From positions 1 to 16,936 of the forward strand of contig CALMBI010000173.1 in the NCBI GenBank assembly GCA_937860115.1: a stretch of DNA of 16,936 nucleotides, written 5' to 3'. Origin of the DNA: an uncultured Arcobacter sp. (lineage in GTDB: Bacteria > Campylobacterota > Campylobacteria > Campylobacterales > Arcobacteraceae). The number at the start of each line of letters is the position of its first letter. The stretch's first letter is position 1. Shown here piece by piece: positions 15,204-16,936 of this stretch. Below the pieces are notes generated by a model. That model had not been told where the DNA came from and did no database searches. It saw nothing but the letters and a program-made list of their open reading frames with translations. Both the position numbers and the translations under genes were made by a program.

Positions 15204-16571
15204 ATGTTAAATTTTACAAAAATCGATAGAAATAACCCTTCTAAAAGAGGGGTAATGGATAGAATTAAAGACTTCAAAGAGGTCTATAATGTATTTGATA
15301 AAAATAAAGCGCAAGAGCAAGCAGATAGATGTATTGGTTGTGGTGATCCGTACTGTCATAACAAATGTCCGTTACATAATATTATCCCAGCATGGTTGAA
15401 ACAAACAGCTGGAAATGATTTAGAATTAGCATTTAATATCTCAAATGAAACTTCACCTTTTCCTGAAATTTTGGGAAGAATTTGTCCACAAGATGTTCTT
15501 TGTGAGGGTGATTGTTCATTAAATGATACTCATGGTGCTATTACGATTGGAGGTATTGAAACATATATTAGTGAAACTGGCTTTGATAATGGCTTGGTGC
15601 CAAAATTTAGCAAAACTAAAATAGGAAAAAAAGTAGCTGTTGTAGGAAGTGGGCCTGCTGGTATTAGTGTAGCTACATTTCTTTTGAGAGCTGGAATTGA
15701 TGTAGATATGTATGAAAGAGCAAGTCGTGCTGGTGGACTTTTAACTTATGGAATCCCTGGATTTAAACTTGATAAACATAGAGTTCAAAGAAGAATCGAT
15801 TGGTTGATTGAAGCTGGTATGAACCTTTATACAAATTGTGAAATAGGCAAAGATAAATCTTTTGAAGAGTTAGAAAAAAATTACGATGCAGTATTTATTG
15901 GGATTGGCGCTACAAAAGGAAAATATCCAAATATATCTGGTGAAACAAATAGTAATGTACATTTAGCAATGGAGTTTTTAACAGGTATCCAACAAAGAAA
16001 CTTCGAAGAAGAAATTACAAAATTTGTAGATGTAAAAGATAAAAATGTTGTAGTTATCGGTGGTGGAGATACTGCTATGGACTGTGTAAGAACATCTGTT
16101 AGAGAGGGTGCAAAAAGTGTAAAATGTCTTTATAGAAGAGATGAAGCTAATATGCCAGGAAGTAAAAAAGAGGTACAAAACTCTAAAGAAGAGGGTGTAC
16201 AATTTGTATTTAATGTCTCTCCACTCTCTATCGATGAAAATGGTGTAAATGTTATCAAAACCCAAATGAGTGAGCCAGATGTTAGTGGTAGAAGTAGTGT
16301 TGTAAATGTTGCTGGAAGTGAGTATAGCGAAAATGCTGATATTATAATACTTGCACTTGGTTTTGATCAAGAGGTTCCTGAATTTATAAAAAATGCTAAT
16401 CTTGAACTTGATAGATGGAATGGTATTAAAGTAAACGAATTTTATCAGTCATCAAATAGTAAAATCTATTCTGGTGGAGATAGCGTAAGAGGTGCTGATT
16501 TAGCAGTTAGAGCTGCTGCAGATGGTAAGGTAGCTGCACAAAATATTATAAAAGTATTTAACAATAAATAA
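15204..16571 (+). CDS. gltD: Glutamate synthase (NADPH-type), small subunit
   Basis: Flavoprotein that oxidises NADPH and passes electrons through FAD and [4Fe-4S] clusters to GltB. The 455-residue length is usual. The N-terminal Fe-S domain has Cys 43, 46, 51 and 55 (RCIGCGDPYCHNKCPLHN) and Cys 94, 100 and 104 (GRICPQDVLCEGDC). The FAD-binding fold is VAVVGSGPAGISVATF (GSGPAG at 148-153), followed by GGLLTYGIPGFKLDK. The pyridine-nucleotide fold is VVVIGGGDTAMDCVRT (287-294) with YRRDEANMPG. The end carries the second FAD motif with YSGGDSVRGADLAVRAAADG. AAGGGG in the end of gltB serves as ribosome site. Confidence 0.98.
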   Translation: MLNFTKIDRNNPSKRGVMDRIKDFKEVYNVFDKNKAQEQADRCIGCGDPYCHNKCPLHNIIPAWLKQTAGNDLELAFNISNETSPFPEILGRICPQDVLCEGDCSLNDTHGAITIGGIETYISETGFDNGLVPKFSKTKIGKKVAVVGSGPAGISVATFLLRAGIDVDMYERASRAGGLLTYGIPGFKLDKHRVQRRIDWLIEAGMNLYTNCEIGKDKSFEELEKNYDAVFIGIGATKGKYPNISGETNSNVHLAMEFLTGIQQRNFEEEITKFVDVKDKNVVVIGGGDTAMDCVRTSVREGAKSVKCLYRRDEANMPGSKKEVQNSKEEGVQFVFNVSPLSIDENGVNVIKTQMSEPDVSGRSSVVNVAGSEYSENADIIILALGFDQEVPEFIKNANLELDRWNGIKVNEFYQSSNSKIYSGGDSVRGADLAVRAAADGKVAAQNIIKVFNNK

Positions 16572-16573
16572 TT

Positions 16574-16913
16574 ATGGAAGAGTTCCTAAGGTTAGCAGAG
16601 GAAGGGGCAGATTTCAATATTCAAAATGAATTTGGGATCACTCCTTTAATGGCAGCTGCCCAAAAAGGTGATCTTAAACTTGTTAAACTTATGATAAAAA
16701 ACAAACAATATCAACCTAGAAGATAAAGAGGGAAATAGCGCTCTTTATTATGCGGTTGAAAGTGGAGAGCTAGAGATAGTTCGAGCGCTTCATGATAATG
16801 GTGCAATCATAAGTGATTTTATCTATATGTATGCAATCACTACAAATAAAAAACAAATTGTAAGATATTTTGATATGCAAGATAGAAACAAACAAATCTT
16901 TTTTAAACACTAA
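16574..16913 (+). pseudogene. Ankyrin-repeat protein gene, frameshifted
   Basis: ATG at 16574, two bases after the gltD stop, opens MEEFLRLAEEGADF and the ankyrin repeat FGITPLMAAAQKGDLKLVKL, then runs off into MIKNKQYQPRR and stops at 16724-16726. In another frame the protein resumes from about 16707 with NINLEDKEGNSALYYAVES, then GELEIVRALHDNGA, and ends at 16911-16913. Joined, this would be about 113 residues with two clear ankyrin repeats and a third weak one. Loss of two bases near 16706 best restores the usual NGANIN spacing; gain of one base is the other option. The break lies in an A-rich run (ataaaaaacaaacaat), so a sequencing error is possible. Ankyrin repeats bind proteins; the partner is unknown. 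Confidence 0.8.
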
Positions 16914-16936
16914 TTATTTTCAAACAAAAAATCTCC

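Noticed and set aside
15978..16370. 130-residue minus-strand frame inside gltD
   Set aside because: Composition is Tyr/Ile/Ser/Thr-rich as expected for the antisense of an A+T-rich gene, no ribosome site was found, and it is fully covered by gltD.

Overview
The window is low-GC bacterial DNA with gene content typical of Campylobacterota (Epsilonproteobacteria). The evidence is a short stand-alone CinA-type amidase, an ileS that opens MxDYKDTLLLP, a short MurE, a panD-ybaB-ispA run, A+T-rich promoters with good -10 boxes and weak -35 boxes, and heavy AGA use for arginine. A free-living Sulfurimonas-, Sulfurospirillum- or Arcobacter-like organism fits, but the genus cannot be fixed from the sequence alone. 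Nearly everything is housekeeping; the unusual material is the duplicated tRNA block at the left edge, the 450-base gap before gltB, and the broken gene at the right edge.

Positions 1-900 hold eight tRNA genes, all on the minus strand: Lys-Val-Glu-Asp twice in transcription order. The two sets are 407-base direct repeats with no difference that I can find. A full-consensus promoter (TTGACA, 17 bases, TATAAT) lies just behind the stop codon of cinA and reads into the array. cinA (900-1385) also points left and diverges from ileS.

Positions 1474-8583 form a rightward, tightly packed run: ileS, an unannotated 35-residue membrane peptide whose ATG overlaps the ileS stop, an Nfu-type iron-sulfur scaffold, a TPR-like protein, murE, a [2Fe-2S] thioredoxin-like ferredoxin with its own promoter, panD, ybaB and ispA. 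They serve translation, Fe-S assembly, peptidoglycan, coenzyme A and isoprenoid synthesis. A separate two-gene unit (8643-10316) encodes a PiT phosphate transporter and its DUF47/PhoU-like partner.

Positions 10316-10765 contain no intact gene. They begin with a 253-base element bounded by perfect 28-base inverted repeats. Its interior is also a decayed palindrome, so it looks like a fold-back MITE or an inverted duplication. Just outside its right end is a small hydrophobic reading frame broken by one base, then the gltB promoter region. gltB and gltD (10766-16571) encode both subunits of glutamate synthase. Two bases after gltD an ankyrin-repeat gene starts, but it is frameshifted. Apart from the 253-base element with its adjoining small reading frame and the 35-residue peptide, I see no candidate for a new system.
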